This document shows, one piece after another, positions 1 through 8,397 of a DNA stretch of 64,000 bases. Below the pieces are notes generated by a model. It saw only the letters and a program-made list of their open reading frames with translations, made no database searches and was not told the DNA's origin. Every line of letters begins with the position of its first letter. Position 1 is the first letter of the stretch. Position numbers and translations under genes: made by a program. The stretch lies in assembly GCA_963793025.1 (NCBI GenBank), contig CAWBYL010000001.1:519391-583390 (forward strand), written 5' to 3'. This DNA is from CAWBYL01 sp963793025 (GTDB lineage Bacteria > Actinomycetota > Acidimicrobiia > Acidimicrobiales > Acidimicrobilacustridaceae).

Positions 1-759
1 CGCTCACCCCAGAAGCGTCCGAGCGCGGCCGTCGGTGCCGCCGGGGCCCGGGCGGCACGCGACGCCGGAGCCGAGCAGGACCGGGGACCGGTCGTGGCCG
101 GTCCCGGGGGCACCCGGATCAGCGCCGCACCCCCACCCCCTCGTGATCGAAGGCGTTGGATCGTCGCCGGGGCCGTGGCCGCGCTGGCCGCCGTGGTGGT
201 CGGAGCCACGGCGGTCGCCTTGGCCAACCGGCCGGCCGACGGCGAGTCCGCGGCCACCACGGTGCCCGCACCGACCACGGCCCCGTGCACCGACCTGCCC
301 TACCAGCCGTGCGGCCAGCTGCCCTCTGCCAACACCGATGGCCAGGGGTGCCTCGAGGGCTTCTACGACCTCGACGGACGGGCTGACAATGGATGTGAGG
401 TGCGTTCCGACCCGCTGAACGGCACCCGCTTCGACAACCCGATCATCGCCAACCTCGTACCTGACGACGCCGTCGACCGGTATCCCTTCACCGTGAAGCA
501 CGACTTCAACCTCTTCTGCGACAACAAGCTGACCGTGACCCTCACCGGGCCGGTGGGCGTGAGCATGCAGCTCGACGTGCTGCGCCAGAACGGGTCGGTG
601 CTGGGCTCGGCGATCAGTGACGACGGCGTGGCCGGGATCGTCGAGCTCGGACAACCGGACTGCTTCGGCAACGACCTCGATCTCGTGGCCCGGGTCAGCT
701 GGGTCGGTTCCCGTCGTTCGGGGGGCGAATACACCCTCACCCGCAAGGGCTCGTGGTGA
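1..759 (+). CDS. Membrane-anchored protein with Cys-rich exterior, 5' end outside window or GTG start at 94
   Basis: The frame is open to the left edge, so this is either the 3' part of a longer gene or begins at the GTG at 94. Counting from that GTG there is an Arg/Pro-rich cytoplasmic start, one hydrophobic segment at residues 22-45, a Thr/Pro linker, then about 160 exterior residues with several cysteines. The stretch DLDGRADNGCE resembles the D-x-DG...NGCE calcium or Cys motif seen in secreted repeat proteins. The rest looks beta-rich. I do not recognise a catalytic domain. Probably a surface or envelope protein of unknown function. Confidence 0.55.
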   Translation, partial: RSPQKRPSAAVGAAGARAARDAGAEQDRGPVVAGPGGTRISAAPPPPRDRRRWIVAGAVAALAAVVVGATAVALANRPADGESAATTVPAPTTAPCTDLPYQPCGQLPSANTDGQGCLEGFYDLDGRADNGCEVRSDPLNGTRFDNPIIANLVPDDAVDRYPFTVKHDFNLFCDNKLTVTLTGPVGVSMQLDVLRQNGSVLGSAISDDGVAGIVELGQPDCFGNDLDLVARVSWVGSRRSGGEYTLTRKGSW

Positions 760-795
760 CGACGCCCACGAGCGGTCGGAACTGAGGTCGGACCG

Positions 796-1110
796 GTGCC
801 GCCTGCCCGTCGACCGTCGTCCCGCCGCCGGAGCGAACCCGAGCCCTATCCGCCGTCGGCGGTGGCCGAGCTGGGCCTGGAGATCGGTGATCGGGTGCGC
901 TTTCGGCGCAAGGACGCCGAACGGTGGAAGGCCGGCACGGTCGCCCGCCGTGAGAGCGACGGCAGCCTGGGCATACGTGACGGCAAGGGCGCGCTGCGGG
1001 CCCTGCCCCTGAACCGGGTCGAGGTGCGCACGATCGGGCCCCGAGGTGGCGTGGTGTGGGAGCCGCTCCCCGAGCGGGCGGCCCGCACCGAGCAGATGCG
1101 ACTGCTCTGA
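796..1110 (+). CDS. Small hypothetical protein with SH3/KOW-like stretch
   Basis: A 104-residue protein starting at GTG 796, 36 bases after the preceding stop. The N-terminus is Arg/Pro-rich. Residues about 28-75 (GDRVRF...KAGTVA...RALPLNRVEV) have the alternating pattern of a small beta-barrel such as SH3 or KOW folds, which often bind nucleic acid. The C-terminus is charged. No catalytic motif is visible, so the nucleic-acid role is only a guess. It converges on the oxidoreductase gene that ends at 1118. Confidence 0.6.
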   Translation: MPPARRPSSRRRSEPEPYPPSAVAELGLEIGDRVRFRRKDAERWKAGTVARRESDGSLGIRDGKGALRALPLNRVEVRTIGPRGGVVWEPLPERAARTEQMRLL

Positions 1111-1117
1111 CCGGCCG

Positions 1118-2095
1118 CTACCGGGGGGCCAGGTCCCGCACCGCGGTGGCCACGTCCACGTCGGCCAGCGGCATGACGGCCAGTGCCGGGGTGGTCACGC
1201 CGTTGTCGACGTAGCGCTGGATGTGAGCCCGGCACTCCTCGGGCGAGCCGTGCACGATCAGGGAGTCGACGACATCGTCGGGGATGGCCGCCATCGCCGC
1301 GGCGCGGTCGCCCGCCTCCCATGCCGCCCACACGTCTCCCAGGGCCGGGCCCCGTCCCATCCACTCGTGGAAGGCCCGGTACACGGGAACGTTCACGTAG
1401 GACGCGATGGCGAACCGGGCCTGGGTCCGGACCGTGTCAGTGTCCTGCGACGGCGCCACGAAGATCCGGGCCACGATCTCCTTGTCCTCCCCGTGGGCCT
1501 TGACGATGGGGGCGACACGAGACACGTCCTCGGCCGAGAGCCAGTTGACGATCGCCCCGTCGCCCTCCCGGCCGGCCAGGTTCAACATGCCCTCCCGGAG
1601 AGCGGCGATCAGTATGGGTACGGGCTGTTCGGGCACGGCGCCGGCGCCGAGTCGAAAGCCCCGCACGGCGAAGGTGTCATAGGTCTCGGTCACCTTCTCG
1701 CCCGTGAGCGCCACCCGCAGGAAGCGAAGCGTGTCGCGCACCCGCTTGTAGGGCTCCGCGAAGGGGATGTCGTTCCAGCGCTCGACGATGATGTTCGACG
1801 AGGCGCCGAGGCCGAGCACGAAACGACCGGGGGCGGCCTGGGCCATCGTCCCGGCGCTCTGGGCGATCAGGGCCGGTCCGCGGGTGTACGCGGGCACGAT
1901 CGCGGTTCCGAGGCGCAGCTCCGGAGCCCACACCGAGGTGAGGGCCAGCGGGGTGAGGGCATCGGTACCGTCGGCCTCCATCGACCACGTGTCGGTGTAG
2001 CCGAGGTCGCTCAACTCCTCGATCTGGGCCCGCTGGGCGTGCAGGGGTTGGTCCCCGAACGGGACGGTGATGCCGTAACGGCTGGTCGTGCTCAT
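1118..2095 (-). CDS. LLM-class F420-dependent oxidoreductase
   Basis: A 325-residue luciferase-like TIM-barrel protein. Family signs are the N-terminal YGITVPFG strand, the segment RLGTAIVPAYTRGPALIAQ, and the GRFVLGLGASS motif that in this family lines the deazaflavin F420 site. Such enzymes move hydride between F420H2 and small organic substrates; the substrate here cannot be told. The start is the ATG at 2095, which overlaps the TGA of the upstream thioesterase as ATGA, so the two genes are probably translationally coupled. CofC at 46549 fits F420 use by this organism. A plain FMN-dependent luciferase-like enzyme is the alternative. Confidence 0.88.
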   Translation of the reverse strand: MSTTSRYGITVPFGDQPLHAQRAQIEELSDLGYTDTWSMEADGTDALTPLALTSVWAPELRLGTAIVPAYTRGPALIAQSAGTMAQAAPGRFVLGLGASSNIIVERWNDIPFAEPYKRVRDTLRFLRVALTGEKVTETYDTFAVRGFRLGAGAVPEQPVPILIAALREGMLNLAGREGDGAIVNWLSAEDVSRVAPIVKAHGEDKEIVARIFVAPSQDTDTVRTQARFAIASYVNVPVYRAFHEWMGRGPALGDVWAAWEAGDRAAAMAAIPDDVVDSLIVHGSPEECRAHIQRYVDNGVTTPALAVMPLADVDVATAVRDLAPR

Positions 2096-2874
2096 GGTTT
2101 CTCCCAGTTCCAGGGACGGATCATCGCCGACTGACTGGCCGATCCCATGAGCGTGCCGTCCTCGGCCCACAGGTAGATGTGTCCGTGGCCGAACCCTCGG
2201 GCCACGCTCTCGACGCGGATGTCGACGAGCACCCATTCGGTGGGAACGAGCTCCGCCACCCGGAGGGTGTTGTCGAGGCTGTTGGCGTTGAAGTCGCCGC
2301 CGAGCGCCAGCCCGAGGCCCATGGGCACGTAGTCACCCACCACGGCGAGCGAAGCCGCCGAGATCTCGAGGAGCTCGGGCATCCGGGTCCAGATCGCGGT
2401 GCGGCCTCGCTCGGGTTCCTCGCTGGCCGTCCGCGACTCCAGGCGGCTGGCGATCGTGCTGCCCGTATCGACGCGGTACTCGCGGGGCGGGCAGTCCTCG
2501 GGCCGGGGTACGTCCGGTCGCCGAACCCACTGACCGCTCTCGGACAGGTCACGACTACCGAGCGAGGCGACGACGGTGAAGATCTCGGAGTCGCCGACCT
2601 GACCCAGGATCCGGGCCTGGGTGGTGGTGCGTCCCGAGGCCCCGATGTGCACGTCGAGATCGACCACCGACGGGGGTTCGGTGTAGTTCAGGTACTGGGC
2701 GCAGGCCCACACCACAGGACGGCTCGTGACCCGCTCGAGCACCTCGATGGCGGCGCCCAGGCCACACCCGCCGAACAGGGTGCCGAGGCCACTGCAGATC
2801 CCCGGGGTCACGGGCAGATACCAACGCATGGGGTTGTGGGTCGGTTGGAGGCCCAGCCACTGACGTGCGTCCAC
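2092..2874 (-). CDS. TesB-like acyl-CoA thioesterase family protein
   Basis: About 260 residues from a GTG at 2874 (an internal ATG at 2829 is possible). Two hot-dog-like halves are visible: GLGTLFGGCGLGAAIEVLE...RPVVWACAQYLNY in the first, and LGLALGGDFNANSLDNTLR followed by EWVLVDIRVESVARGFGHG in the second. The closing pattern GSASQSAMIRPW is typical of TesB-like acyl-CoA thioesterases, which release free acids from CoA. It overlaps the next gene, an F420-type oxidoreductase, by four bases (ATGA). This suggests a small operon acting on one acyl or lipid-like substrate. Specificity is unknown. Confidence 0.8.
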   Translation of the reverse strand: MDARQWLGLQPTHNPMRWYLPVTPGICSGLGTLFGGCGLGAAIEVLERVTSRPVVWACAQYLNYTEPPSVVDLDVHIGASGRTTTQARILGQVGDSEIFTVVASLGSRDLSESGQWVRRPDVPRPEDCPPREYRVDTGSTIASRLESRTASEEPERGRTAIWTRMPELLEISAASLAVVGDYVPMGLGLALGGDFNANSLDNTLRVAELVPTEWVLVDIRVESVARGFGHGHIYLWAEDGTLMGSASQSAMIRPWNWEKP

Positions 2875-2981
2875 GACCGCCGATGGTAGGACGCGTGGAA
2901 CCCTGGCCCCGACGAGACGAATGTCGCTCCGGCCGGGTCGTCGGAGGGTCGTTGTCGTACCCCCTGGGGAAGATGATGGAC

Positions 2982-3164
2982 ATGGAAGCCCAGATGCGAC
3001 TGCTCCCCGGGGGCGAGACCTCGACTGCTGACGAGGACCGCGCTCCCTGGCGGATCGACGACACCACCAAGGAGGTGGGACGGGAAGGGATCTCCCAGGC
3101 CCGTGCCGCCCTCCGCCAGGCCCGCCGGCCCGGTCCGCAGCACAGCCACACCACCGCGGCCTGA
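2982..3164 (+). CDS. Small charged hypothetical protein
   Basis: A short frame of about 60 residues. The ATG at 2982 has a GGGGA about 11 bases upstream, and ATGs at 2973 and 2976 are in frame. The sequence is hydrophilic, with a likely short helix at EVGREGISQARAALRQARR. It is divergent from the thioesterase and ends 40 bases before the thiolase start. Composition and codon pattern look coding, but no family is recognised. It could be a conserved small actinobacterial protein or spurious. Confidence 0.45.
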   Translation: MEAQMRLLPGGETSTADEDRAPWRIDDTTKEVGREGISQARAALRQARRPGPQHSHTTAA

Positions 3165-3204
3165 CCACAGTCCGCACCGCCAGGCCCCGGCCTAGGATCG
3201 CGAC

Positions 3205-4383
3205 ATGCGTGACGTCGTGATCGTCGATGCCGTTCGGACGCCCGTGGGGCGTCGCAACGGCGGCCTGTCCACCATGCACTCCGCCGATCTGCTGGGGGTT
3301 CCCTTCACCGCCCTGTTCGAGCGCACCGGCGTCGATCCGGGCATCGTGGGCCAGGTCGTGGGCGGCGTCGTGAGCCAGGTGGGCATGCAGGCCTTCAACG
3401 TGACCCGCACCGCCTGGCTGGCCGCCGGACTACCCCTCGAGGTCGCCGCCACCACCGTCGACGCCCAGTGCGGATCGAGCCAGCAGGCCGCCGACATCGC
3501 CTTCGCCCTCGTCAGCTCCGGGGTCATCGACGTGGCCGTCGCCGGCGGCGTCGAGGTGATGAGCAAGGTCACCATCGGCTCCAACGCCGCCCGGCCCCTC
3601 GATCTCGGCATCCCGGTGCCGAAGAGCTACTTCGGGCGCTACGAGTACACCAGCCAGTTCGAGGGCGCCGAACGCATTGCCGCCAAGTGGGGCGTCACCC
3701 GCGCCGACGCCGACGCCTTCGGCCTGCGATCACAACAGCTCGGCGCCCAGGCCTGGGCCGAGGACCGGTTCGGCACACAGATCATCCCGGTCGACGCGCC
3801 CGACCTGGGCGAGGACGGCAAGCCCACGGGCACCACCCACGCGGTGGCGCGCGACGAGGGCCTGCGAGAGACGTCCCTGGAGGTGCTCGGAGGGCTGAAG
3901 GCCGTGGTGGGCGAGGACGGCATCCACACCGCGGGGACGTCCTCCCAGATCTCCGACGGGGCCTCGGCCGTGCTGATGATGACCGCCGACAAGGCGTCCG
4001 AGCTGGGTCTCACCCCGCTCGCCCGCATCGTCGACACCTGCCTGGTCGGGGTCGATCCCGTGCTCATGCTCACCGGCCCCATCGACGCCACCCGCCATCT
4101 CCTGGCCCGCAACGACCTCACCCTGGGCGACATCGACCTGCTGGAGATCAACGAGGCCTTCGCATCGGTGGTCCTGGCCTGGGGTCGCGAGCTCGACGGC
4201 GATCTCGACCGGGTCAACCCCAACGGAGGAGCCATCGCCCTCGGTCACCCGCTGGGCGGCACCGGCACCATCCTGCTCACCAAGGCGGTGCACGAGCTCC
4301 AGCGCACCGGTGGCGACCGGGCGCTGGTCACGATGTGCTGCGGGGGCGGGCTCGGCACGGGCACGCTGGTCGAACGCCTCTGA
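3205..4383 (+). CDS. Acetyl-CoA acetyltransferase (thiolase family)
   Basis: A 392-residue thiolase. The nucleophile Cys is at residue 89 in VDAQCGSSQQA. The other family motifs are NEAFA, GHPLGGTG with the catalytic His at about 348, and MCCGGGLGTG with the second catalytic Cys at about 378. The enzyme condenses or cleaves acyl-CoA thioesters by the Claisen reaction. The set of CoA-related neighbours, and the P450 and SDRs later in the window, would suit a degradative role in fatty-acid or steroid-like catabolism, but that is inference. Full family length, start ATG at 3205. Confidence 0.95.
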   Translation: MRDVVIVDAVRTPVGRRNGGLSTMHSADLLGVPFTALFERTGVDPGIVGQVVGGVVSQVGMQAFNVTRTAWLAAGLPLEVAATTVDAQCGSSQQAADIAFALVSSGVIDVAVAGGVEVMSKVTIGSNAARPLDLGIPVPKSYFGRYEYTSQFEGAERIAAKWGVTRADADAFGLRSQQLGAQAWAEDRFGTQIIPVDAPDLGEDGKPTGTTHAVARDEGLRETSLEVLGGLKAVVGEDGIHTAGTSSQISDGASAVLMMTADKASELGLTPLARIVDTCLVGVDPVLMLTGPIDATRHLLARNDLTLGDIDLLEINEAFASVVLAWGRELDGDLDRVNPNGGAIALGHPLGGTGTILLTKAVHELQRTGGDRALVTMCCGGGLGTGTLVERL

Positions 4384-4445
4384 CGGTCCGCGCCTCTTTC
4401 GACCGTCGCACCCGGTCGCTAGGGTTCGCTCATCTCGCTGCTCCG

Positions 4446-4464
4446 GCGGCCACCACGTGGCCGC
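4446..4464. repeat. 8-bp inverted repeat before the nuclease gene
   Basis: GCGGCCAC and GTGGCCGC flank a 3-base centre, ending 15 bases before the ATG at 4480. It could be an operator or a weak hairpin at the 5' end of the message. In such GC-rich DNA a chance palindrome is also possible. Confidence 0.3.
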
Positions 4465-4479
4465 ACCGCAGGAGCGCAG

Positions 4480-5079
4480 ATGCCCGTCCCACCTCGTTTC
4501 ACCCGTCGCGAGCGATCCGTGCTCATCGGCGGCTCCATCGTCGCCGCCCTGGCCCTGCTGGCCGTGGTCGGCTTCGGCGTGGTGATCATGTACTTCGCCC
4601 TCCTGGGCTTCAACGACGGCGCCTCCTATCGACGCCGCCACCCGATCCCCGACGTCACCGAGGTCGTGAAGGTCGTCGACGGCGACACCATCGTCGTGGC
4701 GGGAACCGGTGAGGAGCTCAGCGTGCGTCTCCTCGGCATCGACACACCCGAGACGAAGGACCCCCGCAAGCCCGTCCAGTGCTTCGGCGCTGAAGCCAGC
4801 GCCCGCACGGCCGAGCTGCTGCCCCCGGGCACCCAGGTGCGGCTGGTGCGCGATGTCGAGGAGCGCGACGTCTACGACCGGCTGCTGGCCTACGTCTACC
4901 GGGTCGACGACGGACTCTTCGTGAACCTGGACCTGGCCCGACAGGGCTACGCCGACCTGCTCACGTACTCCCCCAACGTGGCCCACGCCGGGGAGCTCGG
5001 CGATGCCGTCTCCGCCGCTCGACGCGAGGAGTTGGGCCTCTGGAAGGCGTGCGGAGGACCGGGGCGCCCGGCCTCGTGA
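4480..5079 (+). CDS. Membrane-anchored staphylococcal-nuclease-like endonuclease
   Basis: 199 residues: a short basic N-terminus, one membrane segment at about 14-44, then an SNase domain. The catalytic set of the family is intact: Asp67 and Asp69 in VVDGDT, Arg83 and Asp88 in VRLLGIDTPE, Glu91, and Arg134 in YDRLLAYVY. The enzyme would cleave DNA or RNA with calcium outside the membrane, for nutrient scavenging or DNA turnover. It ends in a short Gly/Pro tail. It sits alone between the thiolase and the YdjC-like gene, 36 bases before the latter. Confidence 0.9.
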   Translation: MPVPPRFTRRERSVLIGGSIVAALALLAVVGFGVVIMYFALLGFNDGASYRRRHPIPDVTEVVKVVDGDTIVVAGTGEELSVRLLGIDTPETKDPRKPVQCFGAEASARTAELLPPGTQVRLVRDVEERDVYDRLLAYVYRVDDGLFVNLDLARQGYADLLTYSPNVAHAGELGDAVSAARREELGLWKACGGPGRPAS

Positions 5080-5115
5080 GCCACTCGGCGGTCGCCGAGC
5101 GGTACCGTTCCCGCC

Positions 5116-5952
5116 GTGACGACGCTCGCCGAACGCCTGGGGTACGCACCCGACGCCCGGTTGGTCATCGTGAACTGTGACGACCTGGGCCTGTGCCACG
5201 CGGCCAACGCCGGCACCTACGAGTCGCTGCGGGACGGCCTCGCCACCACCGCCACCCTCATGGTGCCGTGTCCGTGGGCCCGCCAGGCGGCGGCCACCTA
5301 CATGGGCGAGGACGTCGGGGTCCACCTCACCCTCAACGCCGAGCACGAGCGCTACCGCTGGGGCCCCATCACCCACGCGCCCTCGCTGCTCGACGGCGAT
5401 GGCGGGTTTCCCCGCACTGTCGAGGACCTCTGGGATCACGCCGACCTCGACGAGGCCCGGCGCGAGTGCCGGGCTCAGATCGAGCGGGCGATCCTCTGGG
5501 GTTTCGACGTGAGCCACCTCGACTCGCACATGGGTGCGCTCCAGCTCCGCCCCGAGTTCTTCGACGTCTACCTCGACATGGCGGTGGAGTTCGGGCTCCC
5601 GGTGCGCCTCTCGGGGGCGTCGACCGAGCGGGCCATCGGGTTCCCCTTCCGACGGCTGGCGGCCGAGGAAGGAGTCGTGTTCCCCGACCACCTCGTCTAC
5701 GTCGGCGGGGTCGGGAGCCGGCGGCCCATCGAACGGGCCGTGCTCGACCTGGCCCCTGGTGTCACCGAGCTGTACGTGCACCCGGCGGCCGACACGCCCG
5801 AGTTGCGGGCGCTGACCAGCGACTGGGCGGCTCGGGTCGACGATCTGCACCTGATGGGCCACGACGCCCAGCTACGGGCGGTCCTCCAGCGTTCCGGAGT
5901 CACCCTCGTCGGCTACCGGGAGCTGCGCGAGCTCCAGCGAGCCGGGGCCTGA
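5116..5952 (+). CDS. YdjC/ChbG-family carbohydrate deacetylase
   Basis: 278 residues from GTG 5116. The family metal site is visible: NCDDLG (Asp22/Asp23), His70 in GVHLTLNAE, and His134/His138 in SHLDSHMG; the late YVHPA motif is also present. ChbG-like enzymes remove acetyl groups from diacetylchitobiose or related amino sugars using a divalent metal. Length and motif order match the family. No sugar-uptake genes are adjacent, so the substrate is open. It converges with the acetyltransferase gene that ends at 5957. Confidence 0.88.
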   Translation: MTTLAERLGYAPDARLVIVNCDDLGLCHAANAGTYESLRDGLATTATLMVPCPWARQAAATYMGEDVGVHLTLNAEHERYRWGPITHAPSLLDGDGGFPRTVEDLWDHADLDEARRECRAQIERAILWGFDVSHLDSHMGALQLRPEFFDVYLDMAVEFGLPVRLSGASTERAIGFPFRRLAAEEGVVFPDHLVYVGGVGSRRPIERAVLDLAPGVTELYVHPAADTPELRALTSDWAARVDDLHLMGHDAQLRAVLQRSGVTLVGYRELRELQRAGA

Positions 5953-5956
5953 GCCC

Positions 5957-6856
5957 TCAGCTCGGCTCCGTCGTCGGCGGGTCGAGCCGCTTGGCCATCC
6001 GCCGAAAGACCGTCGTCGGGCGCCCACCCGAGGACTCGACGAAGGCCGCGGTGCCGACGTCGTCGACGTCGGGCACCACCGCGGCGGGGAACTCGGCGAT
6101 CATCAGGTCCCGACAGATCTGACCCAGAAGGGCGTGGCCGATGCCACGCCGACGCTGCTCGGGACGAACCCCGAGTGGACCGACCCATCCGGCACGGGTC
6201 ACCGAGTGGCACCCGACGCCGAGCACGTCGTCGGGTCCCGGCCCGTCGGCATCGTTGGCCGGGCGACGGGCGAAGGCGCCGTGGCACGTGCCGTGGTCGA
6301 CGGCCCGGGCGACCTCGTCGGATGCCGCCGGAGCCACCGCGGCCACGGCGAGAGTCACGGCGGTGACGTCGACGTCGCGGACGACGCGCCGCACCTCGAC
6401 GTCGTCCGGCGGCTCGGATCGGAAGCCCACATCGACCTCATGGGCGGTTGCGTCGCCGACGGCCTGAAAGCCGGCGGCGAGGGCCCAGGCCTCCAGGTGG
6501 CCGCCGGGCTCCACTCCCGGCCAGAGGAAAAACGGCAGACCACCACCGAGCAGGACGCGCGCCACACCCCGTTGGATCGACCACGTCTCCGCCGCCGTGA
6601 GCAGGGCCACCCCCGTCGTGGCTCGGCGTTCACCCTGGGCGACGACCACCAGGCGCACGACGGCGACCAGCGCACCGCCGGGCTCACGGCCGACACCGAC
6701 GGCCACGACGCCGGTGCCCTCGGTGGTACCGAGAACGACGCCGGGCTGCTCGTAGCACGCCGTCAGGATCTCGTCGGCCGTGAGGTCCTCGTCCGGCAGG
6801 GCGTCGGCCACGAACGCCGCCAGGTCCTCGATCCGCTCGGCTCCCCAGCGGTCCAC
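5957..6856 (-). CDS. Tandem-domain GNAT-family N-acetyltransferase
   Basis: About 299 residues from GTG 6856, which has GAGGAGG ten bases upstream. Two GNAT-like halves are likely: residues 1-150 with degenerate motifs, and a C-terminal half with the acetyl-CoA pyrophosphate loop in VGPLGVRPEQRRRGIGHALL. The arrangement resembles mycothiol synthase-type double GNATs, but the order and length do not convince me that it is MshD. The enzyme transfers an acyl group from acyl-CoA to an unknown amine. Confidence 0.8.
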   Translation of the reverse strand: MDRWGAERIEDLAAFVADALPDEDLTADEILTACYEQPGVVLGTTEGTGVVAVGVGREPGGALVAVVRLVVVAQGERRATTGVALLTAAETWSIQRGVARVLLGGGLPFFLWPGVEPGGHLEAWALAAGFQAVGDATAHEVDVGFRSEPPDDVEVRRVVRDVDVTAVTLAVAAVAPAASDEVARAVDHGTCHGAFARRPANDADGPGPDDVLGVGCHSVTRAGWVGPLGVRPEQRRRGIGHALLGQICRDLMIAEFPAAVVPDVDDVGTAAFVESSGGRPTTVFRRMAKRLDPPTTEPS

Positions 6857-7001
6857 CCGGCTCAGCCTCCTCGTTGGTCCTCGGCGGCGTCGACCCGGCG
6901 CCGAGGGCGGCACCCTACCGCCGCGTTCCCGACGGTCGTGGCGCCGGACGGTGGCGCCGAGAAGCGCCGATGTCGGTGGTCGACCGTGTCAGACTCGATC
7001 G

Positions 7002-7511
7002 GTGGCCGTGTCCGTGACCCTCCGAGATCGAGCGCGTGCCCGCCGACGGTCGCCGGTCCGCCTGGCTCTGCTCCTCGCCGCGACCGGTGTGTTGATCGGG
7101 TCGACCGCTGGCTGCGAACCGCAGTCCGACCCGGAGCCCACGGTCGCCTCGGTCGACTTCGCCCCCCGACTGGCCATCGCGGCCACCGACGACGGTCTCA
7201 CCGTCGAGGTCGCACCCCGGGGCGAGGGGGACGACCTCGTGTCGGCCGACCCCGCCCGGGTGCCGACGGGCTCCATCGTGGACGTCAGCTCGGCCGGACC
7301 CGAGGTGCGGATCATCGGCACCCGCACCCCTCTGGAGGACAGCGAAGCCGCTCCCACCTTCATCCTCGACACCGGAACGCTCTCGGCCGGCCAGTCCGTC
7401 ACCGTCGGCCTCACCGAGCCGGGCCTCGTCGAGTTGTACGAACAAGGCGACCGTGACGTGCCGTCGCGCCACGTCGTCATTCGGGTCGAACCTCGCCCCC
7501 TCGAGGGCTGA
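7002..7511 (+). CDS. Putative lipoprotein, beta-sandwich-like
   Basis: 169 residues from GTG 7002. A signal peptide runs from a basic start to a lipobox ending GSTAGC at about residue 35, so the mature protein should be lipid-anchored. The exterior part is all-beta in appearance, with SIVDVSSAGPEVRIIG and a final strand HVVIRVEPRP, faintly like cupredoxin folds but without copper ligands. Function is not recognised. It ends six bases before the FAH-family gene, so the two are probably co-transcribed. Confidence 0.65.
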   Translation: MAVSVTLRDRARARRRSPVRLALLLAATGVLIGSTAGCEPQSDPEPTVASVDFAPRLAIAATDDGLTVEVAPRGEGDDLVSADPARVPTGSIVDVSSAGPEVRIIGTRTPLEDSEAAPTFILDTGTLSAGQSVTVGLTEPGLVELYEQGDRDVPSRHVVIRVEPRPLEG

Positions 7512-7516
7512 GCACC

Positions 7517-8374
7517 GTGCGACTGGTGACCTGTCGACCGCGAGGGCTCGATGGCCCGACCATTGCGGCCCAGGTCGAGGGAACGTCCGCGGTGCTCCTC
7601 CCGTGGCCCGACGTCGGCGCCGCCCTGGTCGCGGCCGAGAACGCCGGTGTCCCCGTGGACGAGCTGGTGTCGGCCGTCGTCGAACCCGACACCGAACGGC
7701 GACCGCTCGCCGACATCGCGCTGATGCCCGTCGTGCCCCTCCCCGGCAAGATCGTGTGCGTCGGTCTGAACTACGGACCCCACATCCTGGAGATGGGTCA
7801 CCCCGAGCCCACCCACCCGACCCTCTTCGTGAAGTGGGCCGACGCCCTCATCGGGCCCCACGACGACCTCGTGATCCCACCCGAGGTCGAGCTGCTCGAC
7901 TGGGAGGTCGAGCTGGTCGTCGTGGTCGGCCGGACGGTACGGCGCGCCGACGAGGCCGCGGCCGGGGCGGCCATCGCCGGCTTCACCGTCGGCAACGACG
8001 TGTCGGCGCGCGACTGGCAGAGGCGGACCTCGGAGTTCCTCCAGGGCAAGACCTGGGAAGGCACCACCCCGATCGGCCCCGCCCTCGTCACCGTCGACGA
8101 GCTCGGTCCGCGACCCGACCTGGCCGTGACCTGCGCGGTGTCAGGCACCACGATGCAACAGGCGCGTACCAGCGAGCTGATCTTCGATCCGCCGACCCTC
8201 GTCAGCTACATCTCGACCTTCACCACCCTGAGGCCCGGTGACCTCGTGTTCACGGGCACGCCGGGCGGCGTGGGCGCCGCCCGCACGCCGCCGATCGGAC
8301 TGGTCGACGGCGATCAGCTCACGACGTCGATCGAGATCCTCGGCACCATGGAGAACCGCTGCGTGGCCGGCTGA
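7517..8374 (+). CDS. Fumarylacetoacetate hydrolase family protein
   Basis: 285 residues from GTG 7517. The hallmark FAH core is present: KIVCVGLNYGPH, the metal-binding acids in LLDWEVELVVVVG, NDVSARDWQ, and the closing GDLVFTGTPGGVG. Members hydrolyse or decarboxylate 2-oxo acids and hydratase products in aromatic-compound breakdown with Mg or Mn. The H in NYGPH stands where many members have NYxxH, so the catalytic His is kept. The specific substrate cannot be assigned. Confidence 0.93.
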   Translation: MRLVTCRPRGLDGPTIAAQVEGTSAVLLPWPDVGAALVAAENAGVPVDELVSAVVEPDTERRPLADIALMPVVPLPGKIVCVGLNYGPHILEMGHPEPTHPTLFVKWADALIGPHDDLVIPPEVELLDWEVELVVVVGRTVRRADEAAAGAAIAGFTVGNDVSARDWQRRTSEFLQGKTWEGTTPIGPALVTVDELGPRPDLAVTCAVSGTTMQQARTSELIFDPPTLVSYISTFTTLRPGDLVFTGTPGGVGAARTPPIGLVDGDQLTTSIEILGTMENRCVAG

Positions 8375-8397
8375 GCCTCACCGCACTCTTGGTCGGG

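Noticed and set aside
3730..5862. Long minus-strand frame of 710 codons across nuclease and YdjC genes
   Set aside because: It lies opposite three genes with clear motifs; high GC makes long antisense frames common, and its protein has no recognisable domain.
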